The position numbers and the translations under genes are program-made. From contig NZ_JFKB01000006.1 of the NCBI RefSeq assembly GCF_002115745.1, positions 62,001-126,000 on the forward strand: a DNA stretch of 64,000 nt. The letters are read 5' to 3'. Below are positions 37,666 to 46,527 of this stretch, piece by piece (within the stretch, counting starts at the first letter, position 1; each line of letters opens with the position of its first letter). The stretch comes from Thalassospira alkalitolerans. GTDB taxonomy: Bacteria > Pseudomonadota > Alphaproteobacteria > Rhodospirillales > Thalassospiraceae. The notes below the pieces were generated by a model. The model searched no databases. It worked only from the letters and a program-made list of their open reading frames with translations, and was not told where the DNA came from.

Positions 37666-38613
37666 TTGATCAGACAAATATTTGCCATCAGTCTTGCGAC
37701 CATTGTGACCGGTTGTGTAACGAATCAGGGATTGACCGATGCCGGTGGTCGTTCGATGAGTCTGGAAGCAAAAGGCCCTTTCTCGCCTGCTGACAGCCGC
37801 TTCAACGCCTTCGTATTTCTTGAACCATCCAAGGATTATAGCACCGATGCATATGAGCGCGATAATGGTCGGGCATGGTCAGAAGTCATCGCTTGGGATG
37901 GGAAATATTCTTTCTTTGACATACAGCTCAATACCGACGCCTGGTACGCACAATCAACCGAAGCCAGAATGCTCGATAAATCGCAGTTCATTAAGCTTGC
38001 CAACAAATTTGGCATTCCAGAATCCAACTTCACTGAAATAGATCAGGTGTCGCCGCGTATCAAAGGATGGATCGCATCAAAAGGGGATTGTTCTATTGGC
38101 CGATTTGCCAAACGGATGAAGGGGCTTTCCGCATATGACAATGATCGCGGATTATCTGATTCTGTCGTTCAATTTGGAACTTGCAGCCACCTTATCGCAT
38201 CGGCAGAAACCATTGCCCAAAAGATCGATCTGATCACCAAAACGGAAAAAGCCGAGCTTGCACAAAAATATGCAAAAATAGGTCCACTTTCGGCGATTTC
38301 CTTGTCAAAAAAACCCGCACCCGAATTGCATTTCAACGCCTCTTGGGATGGTGTTTCCGACAACATTTCCGGTGATGTCGAACAAAAAGGTGCCGCGCAA
38401 AGCAGCTTCAAGTTCCACATTAACGAGCAAGATACTGATTGCGAAGGAACATCCGTCACCGCAACGTCATCCAAATCAACAGGCAGATGGAAATTTACCT
38501 GTGAAAACGGCCTTTCCGCTACCGGCATTTGGCAGAAAAAACCTGACGGAAAAACAACAGGCAGTGGCTTTGATGCACAAAAGCGTGAAATAAAATTCAA
38601 CCTTACATCATAG
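37666..38613 (+). CDS. Predicted lipoprotein of unknown function
   Basis: The start is a TTG at 37666 with AAGGGGAT about 7 bases upstream; no ATG fits the signal peptide. The first residues, IRQIFAISLATIVTGCVTNQ, form a lipoprotein signal with the lipobox VTGC. The remaining 300 residues are polar, with a central Cys-containing segment and a C-terminal beta-like domain (FKFHINEQDTDCEGTSVTA, WKFTCENGLSATGIWQKK) whose two Cys may form a disulfide. I do not recognise the family. Its base composition is more AT-rich than the neighbours. It stands alone between two terminators. Confidence 0.65.
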   Translation: MIRQIFAISLATIVTGCVTNQGLTDAGGRSMSLEAKGPFSPADSRFNAFVFLEPSKDYSTDAYERDNGRAWSEVIAWDGKYSFFDIQLNTDAWYAQSTEARMLDKSQFIKLANKFGIPESNFTEIDQVSPRIKGWIASKGDCSIGRFAKRMKGLSAYDNDRGLSDSVVQFGTCSHLIASAETIAQKIDLITKTEKAELAQKYAKIGPLSAISLSKKPAPELHFNASWDGVSDNISGDVEQKGAAQSSFKFHINEQDTDCEGTSVTATSSKSTGRWKFTCENGLSATGIWQKKPDGKTTGSGFDAQKREIKFNLTS

Positions 38614-38680
38614 GTTAAACGCTTCGTGGACGGCCGTCTCGTAACCGTTTTGGCAACTGGCGTTTCTGTTTCATGTCATT

Positions 38681-38720
38681 CACCCCGCTTGCGTTTTCGC
38701 GGCGGGGTGTTTTGTTTTTT
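38681..38720 (+). terminator. Terminator after the lipoprotein gene
   Basis: CACCCCGC pairs with GCGGGGTG, followed by TTTTGTTTTTT. Confidence 0.85.
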
Positions 38721-38818
38721 CTGGTTCACCAAACATCTGCCCGCTAAGGTCGGCAAACTTTGCGCCTTACCCGACGACTTGCACGACTTTCATCATCAAT
38801 GTGTTCCACGGAGTTCCC

Positions 38819-39997
38819 ATGCTGCGCGATATCTCAGCCCAAAACCTGTTCATGGGTATCCTTGCGGCCTTTGTCGGGTCGGCCAGTTCTTTTGCCGTGG
38901 TTCTTCAAGGGTTAAGTGCCGTTGGTGCAACACCGGATCAGGCAGCATCGGGATTGATGGCCCTATCGATTGCAATGGGACTTTGTTCGATTTTGCTGTC
39001 GCTACGCACACGTATGCCAATCAGCATTGCATGGTCCACCCCCGGTGCGGCATTGCTGGCAACGTCCGGTGCAATCGAAGGTGGGTTTCCCGTTGCCGTC
39101 GGAGCCTTTATCATCTGTGCAATACTGATCATTATCTGCGGCATATGGAAACCACTTGGTCGTGCCGTTGCCGCCATCCCAGCACCGCTTGCCAATGCGA
39201 TGCTGGCCGGTGTGTTGCTTGGCCTGTGTCTGGCCCCGATCAAGGCAGTGGCATTTGATCCATTGCTTGGCTTGCCAATTGTCATCGCCTGGCTGGTGGT
39301 CGGGCGAATTAATCGGCTTTTTGCCGTGCCCGCCGCCCTTTTGGCGTTCATCATTGTGATGGTGATCGGGGTCGAGTTTCCCGACAATGCGTTTTCAAGC
39401 CTAAGCGCTTCAATCATTCCACCGGTCGAATTCGTCATCCCGCAATTCACATTCGCCGGACTGGTTGGTATTGGCCTGCCATTGTTTATCGTCACCATGG
39501 CATCCCAGAATATCCCCGGAACAGCTGTCCTGCGGGCCAATAATTATGACACGCCCCCCGGCCCGCTTTTTGCCGTGACCGGCGTATTTTCACTGTTGGC
39601 AGCACCGTTCGGGGGACATGCGGTTAACCTTGCCGCCATCATCGCAGCCCTTTGTGCAGGGGAAGACGCCCACCCCGATCCGAAAAAGCGTTACTGGGCT
39701 GCGGCCTTTGGCGGTGTGTTTTACATCCTGTTTGGATTGCTGGCCGGGCTTGTAACCGCCTTTGTCAGTCTGGCCCCGTCAATCCTGATCGAAGCCGTCG
39801 CCGGACTTGCCCTGATCGGTGCATTTTCAGGCTCGGTCGTTGCCGCCTTCAAGGACGAAACCGCCCGCGAAGCCGCTGCTGTGACCTTCCTTGTCACCGC
39901 AGCCGGATTGTCATTTTTTGGCATCTCAGGTGCATTTTGGGGTCTTTTGGCCGGAATGGCAGTCTATTTTCTATCGCGCTGGCCCAACAGAAAATAG
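38819..39997 (+). CDS. benE: BenE-family benzoate/H+ symporter
   Basis: This 392-residue integral membrane protein has about 12 hydrophobic helices and typical BenE motifs: TPISIAWSTPGAALLA-like MPISIAWSTPGAALLAT near residue 60, VTMASQNIPGTAVLRANNY, and APFGGHAVNLAAIIAALCAGEDAHPDP. Family members move benzoate or related aromatics with protons, but no aromatic catabolic gene is present here, so the substrate is open. I start at the ATG at 38819 with GGAG upstream; a GTG at 38801 is possible. It converges on the SulP gene. Confidence 0.88.
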   Translation: MLRDISAQNLFMGILAAFVGSASSFAVVLQGLSAVGATPDQAASGLMALSIAMGLCSILLSLRTRMPISIAWSTPGAALLATSGAIEGGFPVAVGAFIICAILIIICGIWKPLGRAVAAIPAPLANAMLAGVLLGLCLAPIKAVAFDPLLGLPIVIAWLVVGRINRLFAVPAALLAFIIVMVIGVEFPDNAFSSLSASIIPPVEFVIPQFTFAGLVGIGLPLFIVTMASQNIPGTAVLRANNYDTPPGPLFAVTGVFSLLAAPFGGHAVNLAAIIAALCAGEDAHPDPKKRYWAAAFGGVFYILFGLLAGLVTAFVSLAPSILIEAVAGLALIGAFSGSVVAAFKDETAREAAAVTFLVTAAGLSFFGISGAFWGLLAGMAVYFLSRWPNRK

Positions 39998-40043
39998 CGT
40001 CAAAAAAACCAAAGCTAAAGAGGACCCGCAGCACCTAGTCGAC

Positions 40044-41792
40044 CTATTTCACCTGTTTGCGTGTCCTCGTCACCGGATGGAAACTGTCCAACGAGGATAA
40101 CTGCTCCATCGCTTCGTATTGCGACAAAAAGACACGTCCTGACAGATCGTCTAGAAAATGCCCCTGTTTCAAGCGGTCCATGACCGGGCCTTTGACCTCG
40201 GACAGATGAAGTTTGATCCCCATTTCATGAAGACGATGATTAATCGCCTCAAGCGATTCAAGCGCGCTTAGATCAATCTCGTTGATCGCTGAACACATCA
40301 TGATGACATGCTTGATCTCGCAGACCGACACCACCCGTCCAAAGACGTAATCTTCAAGATAACGGGCATTTGCAAAATACAGGCTTTCATCAATCCGGAT
40401 GGTCAGAACGGCTGGATCGGTGATCACTTTGTGGCGGTTGATATTGCGAAAATGCTGGGTGTTTGGTACCAGCCCGACCTCGGCAATATGCGGGCGCGAG
40501 GTTCGAAACAGGAACAACCCAATCGACAGGATCACACCAGCCGAAACACCAACTTCCACCCCAAGACCAAGGGTCAGCAAAATGGTTGCTAACACGGCAA
40601 TAAAATCGGCCTTGGAATAATCCCAGCTGGTCCGCAAAATCTTGAAATCGACCAACGATAGTACGGCCACGATAATGGTGGCCGCCAGCGTCGCATTTGG
40701 AAGAAAATAAACAAGCGGTGTCAGGGCAAGGGCGGCAATCGCCAACCCAACGGCGGTAAAGGCACCGGCCGCCGGGGTTTCCGCACCGGCATCGTAATTC
40801 ACAACAGACCGGGCAAAGCCGCCGGTTACCGGATAACCACCGGTAAATGCCGCCCCAATATTGGCAGCCCCCAAACCGATCAGTTCCTGATCCGGGTTGA
40901 CCCGCTGGCGACGTTTGGCCGCAAGGGTCTGTGCAACAGAAATCGATTCCACAAAACCAATCACTGAAATCAAAATCGCCGGGATCAGCAATTCCTTAAG
41001 CAATCCGGGCGAAAAATCCGGCATGGTCAACGGCGGCAAGCTTTGTGGTACTGCGCCAACAATTCTGACCCCCGATCCGGCCAGATCAAGTCCCCAAACC
41101 GCAAAAGTGGTCGCCATCACGGCAACAACCGGCCCGGCCTTGGTCAAGACATCCGCCATCCGCGGGCCAAGTCCCATTTTACGTAATGCCGGTTTCAGCC
41201 CCTTTCGCACCCAGAACAAAAACCCGGTCGCCAAAACACCAATGGTCAGGGTCACCGGATTGGTTTCAGGCAGATGAGTTACCAGCGATACGACAATATC
41301 AAAAAGATTATGACCCGATGCATCAATGCCAAGAATATGCTTAAGCTGGCTGGCGGCGATGATAATGCCCGATGCAGTGATAAAACCGGCAATTACCGGA
41401 TGCGATAGGAAGTTGGCCAGAAAACCAAGCTTGAACACCCCCATCAGCAATAAAATAGCCCCGGACATGGCCGCCAATGTTAGGGCTGCCAGCGCATAGC
41501 CCATCGTGCCGGTTTCGGCAATATTGCCAATGGCCGCCGCCGTCATCAGCGATACAACCGCCACCGGCCCGACCGCAAGGGCACGGCTGGTTCCAAAAAT
41601 GGCATAAAGAATAATCGGTGCGATCGAAGCATATAACCCCGCCTCGGGTGGTAAGCCCGCCAAAAGGGCATAGGCCAATGATTGCGGGATCAGCATGATT
41701 GTCACAATCACCGCCGCGATCAAATCGTTTGTCAAGGCATCCCGGTTATAGGATTTACCCCAATCAAGAATGGGAATGTATTTCATCATCAA
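40044..41792 (-). CDS. SulP-family anion transporter with STAS domain
   Basis: This 582-residue transporter has a SulP membrane core of about 12-14 helices (LIAAVIVTIMLIPQSLAYALLAGLPPEAGLYAS is the signature) and a C-terminal cytoplasmic STAS domain (from about residue 450, with NEIDLSALESLEAINHRL). Family substrates include sulfate, bicarbonate and other anions. Placed after the persulfide dioxygenase and SQR genes, it may handle sulfite or sulfate made by that pathway (inference). Start codons at 41792, 41789 and 41786 are adjacent. Confidence 0.88.
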   Translation of the reverse strand: MMMKYIPILDWGKSYNRDALTNDLIAAVIVTIMLIPQSLAYALLAGLPPEAGLYASIAPIILYAIFGTSRALAVGPVAVVSLMTAAAIGNIAETGTMGYALAALTLAAMSGAILLLMGVFKLGFLANFLSHPVIAGFITASGIIIAASQLKHILGIDASGHNLFDIVVSLVTHLPETNPVTLTIGVLATGFLFWVRKGLKPALRKMGLGPRMADVLTKAGPVVAVMATTFAVWGLDLAGSGVRIVGAVPQSLPPLTMPDFSPGLLKELLIPAILISVIGFVESISVAQTLAAKRRQRVNPDQELIGLGAANIGAAFTGGYPVTGGFARSVVNYDAGAETPAAGAFTAVGLAIAALALTPLVYFLPNATLAATIIVAVLSLVDFKILRTSWDYSKADFIAVLATILLTLGLGVEVGVSAGVILSIGLFLFRTSRPHIAEVGLVPNTQHFRNINRHKVITDPAVLTIRIDESLYFANARYLEDYVFGRVVSVCEIKHVIMMCSAINEIDLSALESLEAINHRLHEMGIKLHLSEVKGPVMDRLKQGHFLDDLSGRVFLSQYEAMEQLSSLDSFHPVTRTRKQVK

Positions 41793-41826
41793 GATCGGAA
41801 CCTTTGCAAACTTTCGTCAGGATAAG

Positions 41827-41860
41827 GTGCAAAGCGAAAACCAAGTCTCTCGCTTTGCAC
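41827..41860 (-). terminator. Hairpin between SQR and SulP genes
   Basis: GTGCAAAGCG and CGCTTTGCAC are perfect 10-bp arms around a 14-base loop. No T-run follows on the minus strand, so it is more likely a partial terminator or mRNA-stabilising stem that lowers sulP relative to the upstream genes. Confidence 0.5.
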
Positions 41861-41886
41861 TTGCATAAAATCACAGTTTTGCGGGA

Positions 41887-43569
41887 CTAAACCTTGCGGC
41901 TGGCGGACACTTTTTCCGGCGAAGCCAACCATTCCTTACCGCGCAACATGGCCTTCCAATAAATCGGCGGCAGCAGTTTTTCCTTAAGCAGCCACGCCAG
42001 ACGCGATGGCTTGGTGCCATCAATCAACCATGTCGGGAAGGACGGTTTAAGCGCCCCGCCATAACCAAACTCGGCCAGAACGATCTTGCCGCGTTCCACG
42101 GTTAACGGGCACGATCCATATCCGTCATATTGCGCGACCGGTGACTTGCCATCGATATCGGCAATCAAATTGGCCGCAACGACCGGTGCCTGCATGCGGG
42201 CCGCAGCCGCAGTTTTGGCATTAGGCGCATTCATCACATCGCCAAGCGACCAAATGTTGGTATGCGTCTTATGGCGCAGTGATGATTGATCAACATCGAT
42301 CCACCCCCCCGCATCGGCCAATGGTGAAACACGGATAAAATCAGGGGCCGTTTGCGGCGGACAGACATGGATCATGTCAAAGTCTGTAGAAATCCGGCGC
42401 ACTTCCTTTTCCGGTTCAATCACGTCGAACCAGGCCTTTTTCGCCGGTCCGTCAATCGCCACCAGATTGTGGAAGAAGTTCAGTTTGGCGCCGTAACGCT
42501 CGACATAGCTTTCAAGGGCGGGAACATAATCCTTAACCCCGAACAACACGCCACCGGCATTGTAAAAACCGATATCCATCTGATCGAGAACGCCCTGACG
42601 ACGCCAATGATCAGCAGAAAGATACATCGCCTTTTGCGGCGCACCGGCGCATTTGATCGGCATCGGCGGCTGTGTAAACACGGCCTTGCCTTCGCGCATC
42701 CCCCTGACCAGTTCCCAGGTATATGGCGCAAGGTCATATCGATAATTCGACGTCACACCATTGCGGCCCAGCGTATCCACCAGCCCATCGACCTTGTGCC
42801 AATCAAGCTTAAGCCCCGGACACACAATCAGGCGTTTGTATTTAACAACCCGACAGCCATCAAGAATGACAGCATCATCGCCCGGCTCAAACGCCGCCAC
42901 GGCGGATTTGATCCAGGTGACACCTTTGGGGATCAGCGACCCCATCGTTTTTGCTGTCGTACTGGCATCAAAAATCCCGCCGCCAACCATCGTCCAGCCC
43001 GGTTGGTAATAGTGGATATCAGCCGGATCAATCAGGGCAATCTCCAGATCGCTACGCCGGGTCTTAAGGCTGGAGGCCACAGCAATCCCGGCGGCCCCGC
43101 CACCCACAATGACAATATCATAGGTCGCATCGGCCAGATCGGTCGGGGTTTTACCCCCGTTGACAATACGGCGCACCACACCGGCCATGTCATAACCGGC
43201 ACTTTTGGTCGCCCGCAGGATTTCGCTGGTGTCAAGAATTGACGCCTGACTAAGCGACCACAGGGTCGCCGACCGCGTACCGGTCCGGCAATAGCCGAAA
43301 ACCGGTTTGGGCAATTCATCAAGTGCGCGGCCAAAATCGGCAGCATCTTCATCACGGACCTTGCCCGCAACAATCGGGATATAGCGCGTTGCCAGTCCTG
43401 CGGCTTCGGCCTCGGCTTTGATCTCATCAAAGGACGGCTGATCTGCGCCCTCGCCATCCGGCCGATTACAAATCACGGAACGAAAGCCAAGCCGCTTGAT
43501 TTCGGCAACATCTGCGATTGCAATCTGCGGGCTGACCGAAAGTGCTTCTGAAATTTTTCTGGGTTCCAT
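41887..43569 (-). CDS. DUF442 domain fused to type II sulfide:quinone oxidoreductase
   Basis: This 560-residue fusion starts with a DUF442/TIGR01244 domain (about residues 1-120) whose loop YCRTGTRS has a six-residue CxxGxR form like a rhodanese active site. An FAD-dependent SQR follows: FAD motif IVGGGAAGIAVASSL, YYQPGWTMVGGG, PIKCAGAPQKAMYLS and YDGYGSCPLTVERGKIVLAEFGYGG. The Cys residues in KCAGAPQK and YGSCPL match the redox pair of the human-type (type II) SQR. It should oxidise sulfide to a bound persulfide and pass electrons to quinone. It starts 13 bp after the persulfide dioxygenase gene; the GGAGC upstream supports the ATG at 43569. Confidence 0.88.
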   Translation of the reverse strand: MEPRKISEALSVSPQIAIADVAEIKRLGFRSVICNRPDGEGADQPSFDEIKAEAEAAGLATRYIPIVAGKVRDEDAADFGRALDELPKPVFGYCRTGTRSATLWSLSQASILDTSEILRATKSAGYDMAGVVRRIVNGGKTPTDLADATYDIVIVGGGAAGIAVASSLKTRRSDLEIALIDPADIHYYQPGWTMVGGGIFDASTTAKTMGSLIPKGVTWIKSAVAAFEPGDDAVILDGCRVVKYKRLIVCPGLKLDWHKVDGLVDTLGRNGVTSNYRYDLAPYTWELVRGMREGKAVFTQPPMPIKCAGAPQKAMYLSADHWRRQGVLDQMDIGFYNAGGVLFGVKDYVPALESYVERYGAKLNFFHNLVAIDGPAKKAWFDVIEPEKEVRRISTDFDMIHVCPPQTAPDFIRVSPLADAGGWIDVDQSSLRHKTHTNIWSLGDVMNAPNAKTAAAARMQAPVVAANLIADIDGKSPVAQYDGYGSCPLTVERGKIVLAEFGYGGALKPSFPTWLIDGTKPSRLAWLLKEKLLPPIYWKAMLRGKEWLASPEKVSASRKV

Positions 43570-43582
43570 TTGACTGCTCCGA

Positions 43583-44467
43583 TCACAAGCTATCGACGGG
43601 GACTTTGAGCATCTTGCGCCCAAACGGATCTTTGGGCACATCACCGGCGCGCATATTGACTTGCAATGACGGGATGATCAGACGCGGCATATCCAATTGC
43701 GCATCCCGTTCTGTGCGAAACGCGATGAAATCGTCGCGGGTCTTGCCTTGGCCCACATGGATGTTGAGCTTCTTTTCATCTCCGACCGTGGTTTCCCAAC
43801 GGATATCACGACCATTTGGGCCATAATCGTGGCACATGAAAAGCCGCATATCATCGGGAAGTGCCAGCACTTTTTGAATGCTGTCATAAAGCGTCCCAGC
43901 GTCCCCGCCCGGGAAATCGGCACGTGCCGAACCACCATCAGGCATGAACAAGGTATCACCGGTAAAGGCCGCATTACCCATGACATGCACCATACAAGCC
44001 GGTGTATGCCCCGGCGTATAGATCGCAACACAGGTCATCGTCCCAACCTGATAGGTATCTCCGTCTTCAAACAGCGCATCAAACTGGCTGCCATCACGCT
44101 GGAACTCGGTACCCTCGTTGAAAATCTTGCCAAAGGTATCCTGAACAACCTTGATCTTGCTGCCAATCCCCAGCTTGCCGCCCAGCTTTTCCTTGATATA
44201 GGGGGCCGCCGACAAATGATCGGCATGAACATGGGTTTCAATAATCCATTCAAGATCAAGCTTGGATTTTTTAACATAGGCAATGATCTCGTCAGCATGC
44301 GTATAGCTGATCCGCCCGGCGGCATAGTCAATATCCATCACGGAATCAATGACGGCGCACGACGCACTCTGCGGGTCTTTGACCACATAACTGATGGTAT
44401 TCGTCATCGGATCGAAGAACGCTTTCACATCGGGTTTTACATTCATATCAATCGGGTAACTGGGCAT
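43583..44467 (-). CDS. Persulfide dioxygenase-like MBL-fold protein (ETHE1/Blh type)
   Basis: This is a metallo-beta-lactamase-fold protein of 294 residues with the HVHADHLSAAPYIKEKLGG metal motif, YTPGHTPACMVH, FTGDTLFMPDGGSARADFPGGDA and a final MCHDYGPNG. These match the iron-dependent persulfide dioxygenase branch, which oxidises glutathione persulfide to sulfite. It is immediately followed by the DUF442-SQR gene, so the two steps sit together. A strong AGGAGG precedes the ATG. Confidence 0.88.
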   Translation of the reverse strand: MPSYPIDMNVKPDVKAFFDPMTNTISYVVKDPQSASCAVIDSVMDIDYAAGRISYTHADEIIAYVKKSKLDLEWIIETHVHADHLSAAPYIKEKLGGKLGIGSKIKVVQDTFGKIFNEGTEFQRDGSQFDALFEDGDTYQVGTMTCVAIYTPGHTPACMVHVMGNAAFTGDTLFMPDGGSARADFPGGDAGTLYDSIQKVLALPDDMRLFMCHDYGPNGRDIRWETTVGDEKKLNIHVGQGKTRDDFIAFRTERDAQLDMPRLIIPSLQVNMRAGDVPKDPFGRKMLKVPVDSL

Positions 44468-44640
44468 GCTTTCCTCCTGATTGCGGGGGTTCCCGCCTTA
44501 TTGTTGTTCCGATCTGTCCGCGTGGTTCGATATTGCAAGGATCAATTACACTCATCCGGCACACGAAATTCGCGGGATCGACTTGGCATTTCGCCCCGCG
44601 CAGTACATTTTTCCGGGACGGCAATCGATATCTGATCTGG

Positions 44641-44653
44641 AATTGTACCAATT
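44641..44653. promoter_or_regulatory. Short inverted repeat upstream of persulfide dioxygenase
   Basis: AATTG-TAC-CAATT, 5-bp arms. It is one of several palindromes in the 341-bp region 44468-44808 that must hold the promoter of the sulfide operon. Confidence 0.3.
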
Positions 44654-44668
44654 AAGGAAACTAGGTTC

Positions 44669-44683
44669 GGTGACCTTGTCACC
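44669..44683. promoter_or_regulatory. Operator candidate GGTGAC-CTT-GTCACC
   Basis: A perfect 6-bp-arm inverted repeat, extended by TT/AA with one mismatch, about 200 bp upstream of the persulfide dioxygenase start. It is a candidate site for the neighbouring regulator or another dimeric repressor. Confidence 0.4.
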
Positions 44684-44716
44684 AAACATCGCCCGCAACA
44701 TTAAAATATTCTAATT

Positions 44717-44732
44717 ATTTAATTAATTAAAT
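44717..44732. promoter_or_regulatory. Perfect 16-bp AT palindrome
   Basis: ATTTAATTAATTAAAT is fully self-complementary. It lies in the very AT-rich part of the intergenic region, 77 bp after the Crp/Fnr stop and about 250 bp upstream of the dioxygenase gene. It may be a regulator site, an UP-type element or simple AT richness. Confidence 0.35.
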
Positions 44733-44808
44733 CAAAAAGACCTCAAACCTGCCAAAATCGGGGGCATTGGTCCGATCAACCAAACAAGATTTTATAACCG
44801 ACGATGTT

Positions 44809-45462
44809 TCAGCCCGTCGCCAGCTTGACCAAAGGATCTCGTTCCAAAATCTGAATTATCCCGCGCGATTGCATGATCCAGTTGCGGCGTTGAAATTCCT
44901 GCAATTGCCGCGAAACAACTTCGCGTGCGGTTCCCAACTCTGTCGCCAGTTTCCGATGTGTGGCAGCAATGCTTCCATCCACGTCGGCAAGCTCCAACAG
45001 TTTTTGCGCCAATCTGATGTCCATACGCCGAAAGGCAATTTCGTCGATCACCAGAAACAAATCGGTAATCCGCTTGGAATAGGCCGTAAAGACAAACCGC
45101 CTGAAATCTACTGATTCTGCAACAAGCCTGTCGAAAATCTCACGCGGGATCGCCGCTGCCCGCACGGCAGTTTCAGCAATGCCTTCGGCAGAATAATCTT
45201 CATACGCCAAAAGACAGGCCGTGGTCAGAACGCAACTTTCCCCGGCGTGAACCCGATACAGCACGATCTCTCGGCCGGAATCCGATGTCTGCTGAACGCG
45301 CACGGTGCCATCAATCAGCAACAACAAGTTTGCCGGTGGTTTTCCCGGACCGAAAATTACCGTCCCCTCGGGAACAGTGACCACCGTACTGCCCGAAATC
45401 AGATGGTCGCGAACTGGTGCCGGAAGCTGGGACAATCCCGGAAACTGATCAACCCAAGACAC
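44809..45462 (-). CDS. Crp/Fnr-family transcriptional regulator of the sulfide locus
   Basis: This 217-residue protein has a cyclic-nucleotide-binding-like beta-roll (VPEGTVIFGPGKPPANLLLLIDGTVRV, GREIVLYRVHAGESCVLTTACLL), a dimer helix, and a C-terminal HTH (THRKLATELGTAREVVSRQLQEF). No Fnr-type N-terminal Cys cluster is present. Two Cys in the beta-roll (ESCVLTTACLL, C-x5-C) could act as a thiol switch, which is inference. The GTG at 45462 is chosen because AAGGGGG stands 8 bases upstream; an ATG at 45510 has no such site. The gene lies upstream of, and on the same strand as, the persulfide dioxygenase/SQR genes. Confidence 0.85.
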   Translation of the reverse strand: MSWVDQFPGLSQLPAPVRDHLISGSTVVTVPEGTVIFGPGKPPANLLLLIDGTVRVQQTSDSGREIVLYRVHAGESCVLTTACLLAYEDYSAEGIAETAVRAAAIPREIFDRLVAESVDFRRFVFTAYSKRITDLFLVIDEIAFRRMDIRLAQKLLELADVDGSIAATHRKLATELGTAREVVSRQLQEFQRRNWIMQSRGIIQILERDPLVKLATG

Positions 45463-45527
45463 AATGACACCCCCTTGATGACCCGCCATATCCGGACTGT
45501 GGCAACACATCGGATCGACGCGATCTT

Positions 45528-45551
45528 AATTACATTTTTTTCAATGTAATT
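45528..45551. promoter_or_regulatory. Inverted-repeat operator upstream of the Crp/Fnr gene
   Basis: AATTACATT-N6-AATGTAATT has perfect 9-bp arms over 24 bp, the size of a Crp/Fnr-family site but with different half-sites from Crp or Fnr. It lies 66-89 bp upstream of the chosen start, well placed for autoregulation. Confidence 0.6.
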
Positions 45552-45647
45552 GAATCCGCTCACGTTCGGGAATGCAAGCCCGTATTTCGGCTAAGCCCAT
45601 CCACAGTTTACTGTAATCTGCCGTTATCAGTTGGTATGGGACCAGTG

Positions 45648-46094
45648 CTAGGATGCGGGTGGTTCAGGGATGGTAAGGTTCCCCTGCGGGTCAAGTTGCC
45701 AAAACGGGTTAAAGGCAACTTCCCAAGCATGCCCGTCCGGGTCACGGAAATAGCCAGAATACCCGCCCCAGAAAACCTTTTCGGCCGATTTTTGAATTAC
45801 CGCCCCGGCTTTCTCGGCCTCGGCCATCACCGCGTCAACTTCGACCTCGCTGCGCGCGTTAAACGCCAATGTCAATCCGGCGAAACGGGCCCCTGTGTCA
45901 TCATCAAACCGGCCATCCTTAACCAGATCATCCCGGCCAAACAGGCCAAGCGCCAAGCCATTGGACAGTTGATAGAAAACCACCTGCCCTTCGACCAACT
46001 GAGTTACTTTCCAGCCCAGACCATCTTCGTAAAAACGCCGTGCCCGATCAAGATCTGCCACGCCCAGCGTAATCAAAGATACGCGTTGATCCAT
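45648..46094 (-). CDS. VOC-family (glyoxalase/bleomycin resistance-like) protein
   Basis: The product has 148 residues with the paired beta-alpha-beta-beta-beta units of the vicinal oxygen chelate fold: ITLGVADLDRARRFYEDGLGWKV at the N-terminus and GYSGYFRDPDGHAWEVAFNP near the C-terminus. The substrate is unknown; members range from glyoxalases to dioxygenases. AGGAGA before the ATG at 46094 fixes the start; longer frames upstream lack a domain. Confidence 0.85.
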   Translation of the reverse strand: MDQRVSLITLGVADLDRARRFYEDGLGWKVTQLVEGQVVFYQLSNGLALGLFGRDDLVKDGRFDDDTGARFAGLTLAFNARSEVEVDAVMAEAEKAGAVIQKSAEKVFWGGYSGYFRDPDGHAWEVAFNPFWQLDPQGNLTIPEPPAS

Positions 46095-46527
46095 TTTAGT
46101 CTCCTGCGCATTGCGCACCCAAAACCCGGAACAAAGATAGCACCCATTTTTACAGGCGCCGAGACCAGACTCGGATGACGCGGCAATTTCGCACCGCAGC
46201 AGACACGCAATTATATTGCGCGTAAATCGGTACCGGAATAAGTAAATAATAAGTTGACCCAACGTCAACCAGCGCAATCAGGCGTTTTACACATTGCACT
46301 GCGAGTTGATTTGAAAAAAGGTCAGTATTCATTACCATTATTATGTCAGCCAGCAGTCGGTTCCGATCAATCTTCCCGATCAGACACGCCACCCAGACTG
46401 CCAATGACAAACCAAAGAATTTTACGGGCCATACCAAAAACCTGCGCGTAAACTAAGACTCATAAAAGCAGTGCAGACGGCCCATACGACCCCGCAATCA
46501 GAGAGAGATCCCGAGGGAGACTTGGTC
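46095..46527. other. 433-bp divergent intergenic region before the IOR gene
   Basis: This holds the promoters of the VOC gene and the indolepyruvate ferredoxin oxidoreductase gene. It is AT-richer than the flanks around 46200-46340. The only ordered signal I found is the inverted repeat listed at 46253-46269. No gene was recognised. Confidence 0.4.
46253..46269. promoter_or_regulatory. Inverted repeat GTTGAC-N5-GTCAAC
   Basis: Six-bp arms around CCAAC, midway between the divergent VOC and IOR genes. It is a candidate operator for an unidentified regulator. Confidence 0.35.
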
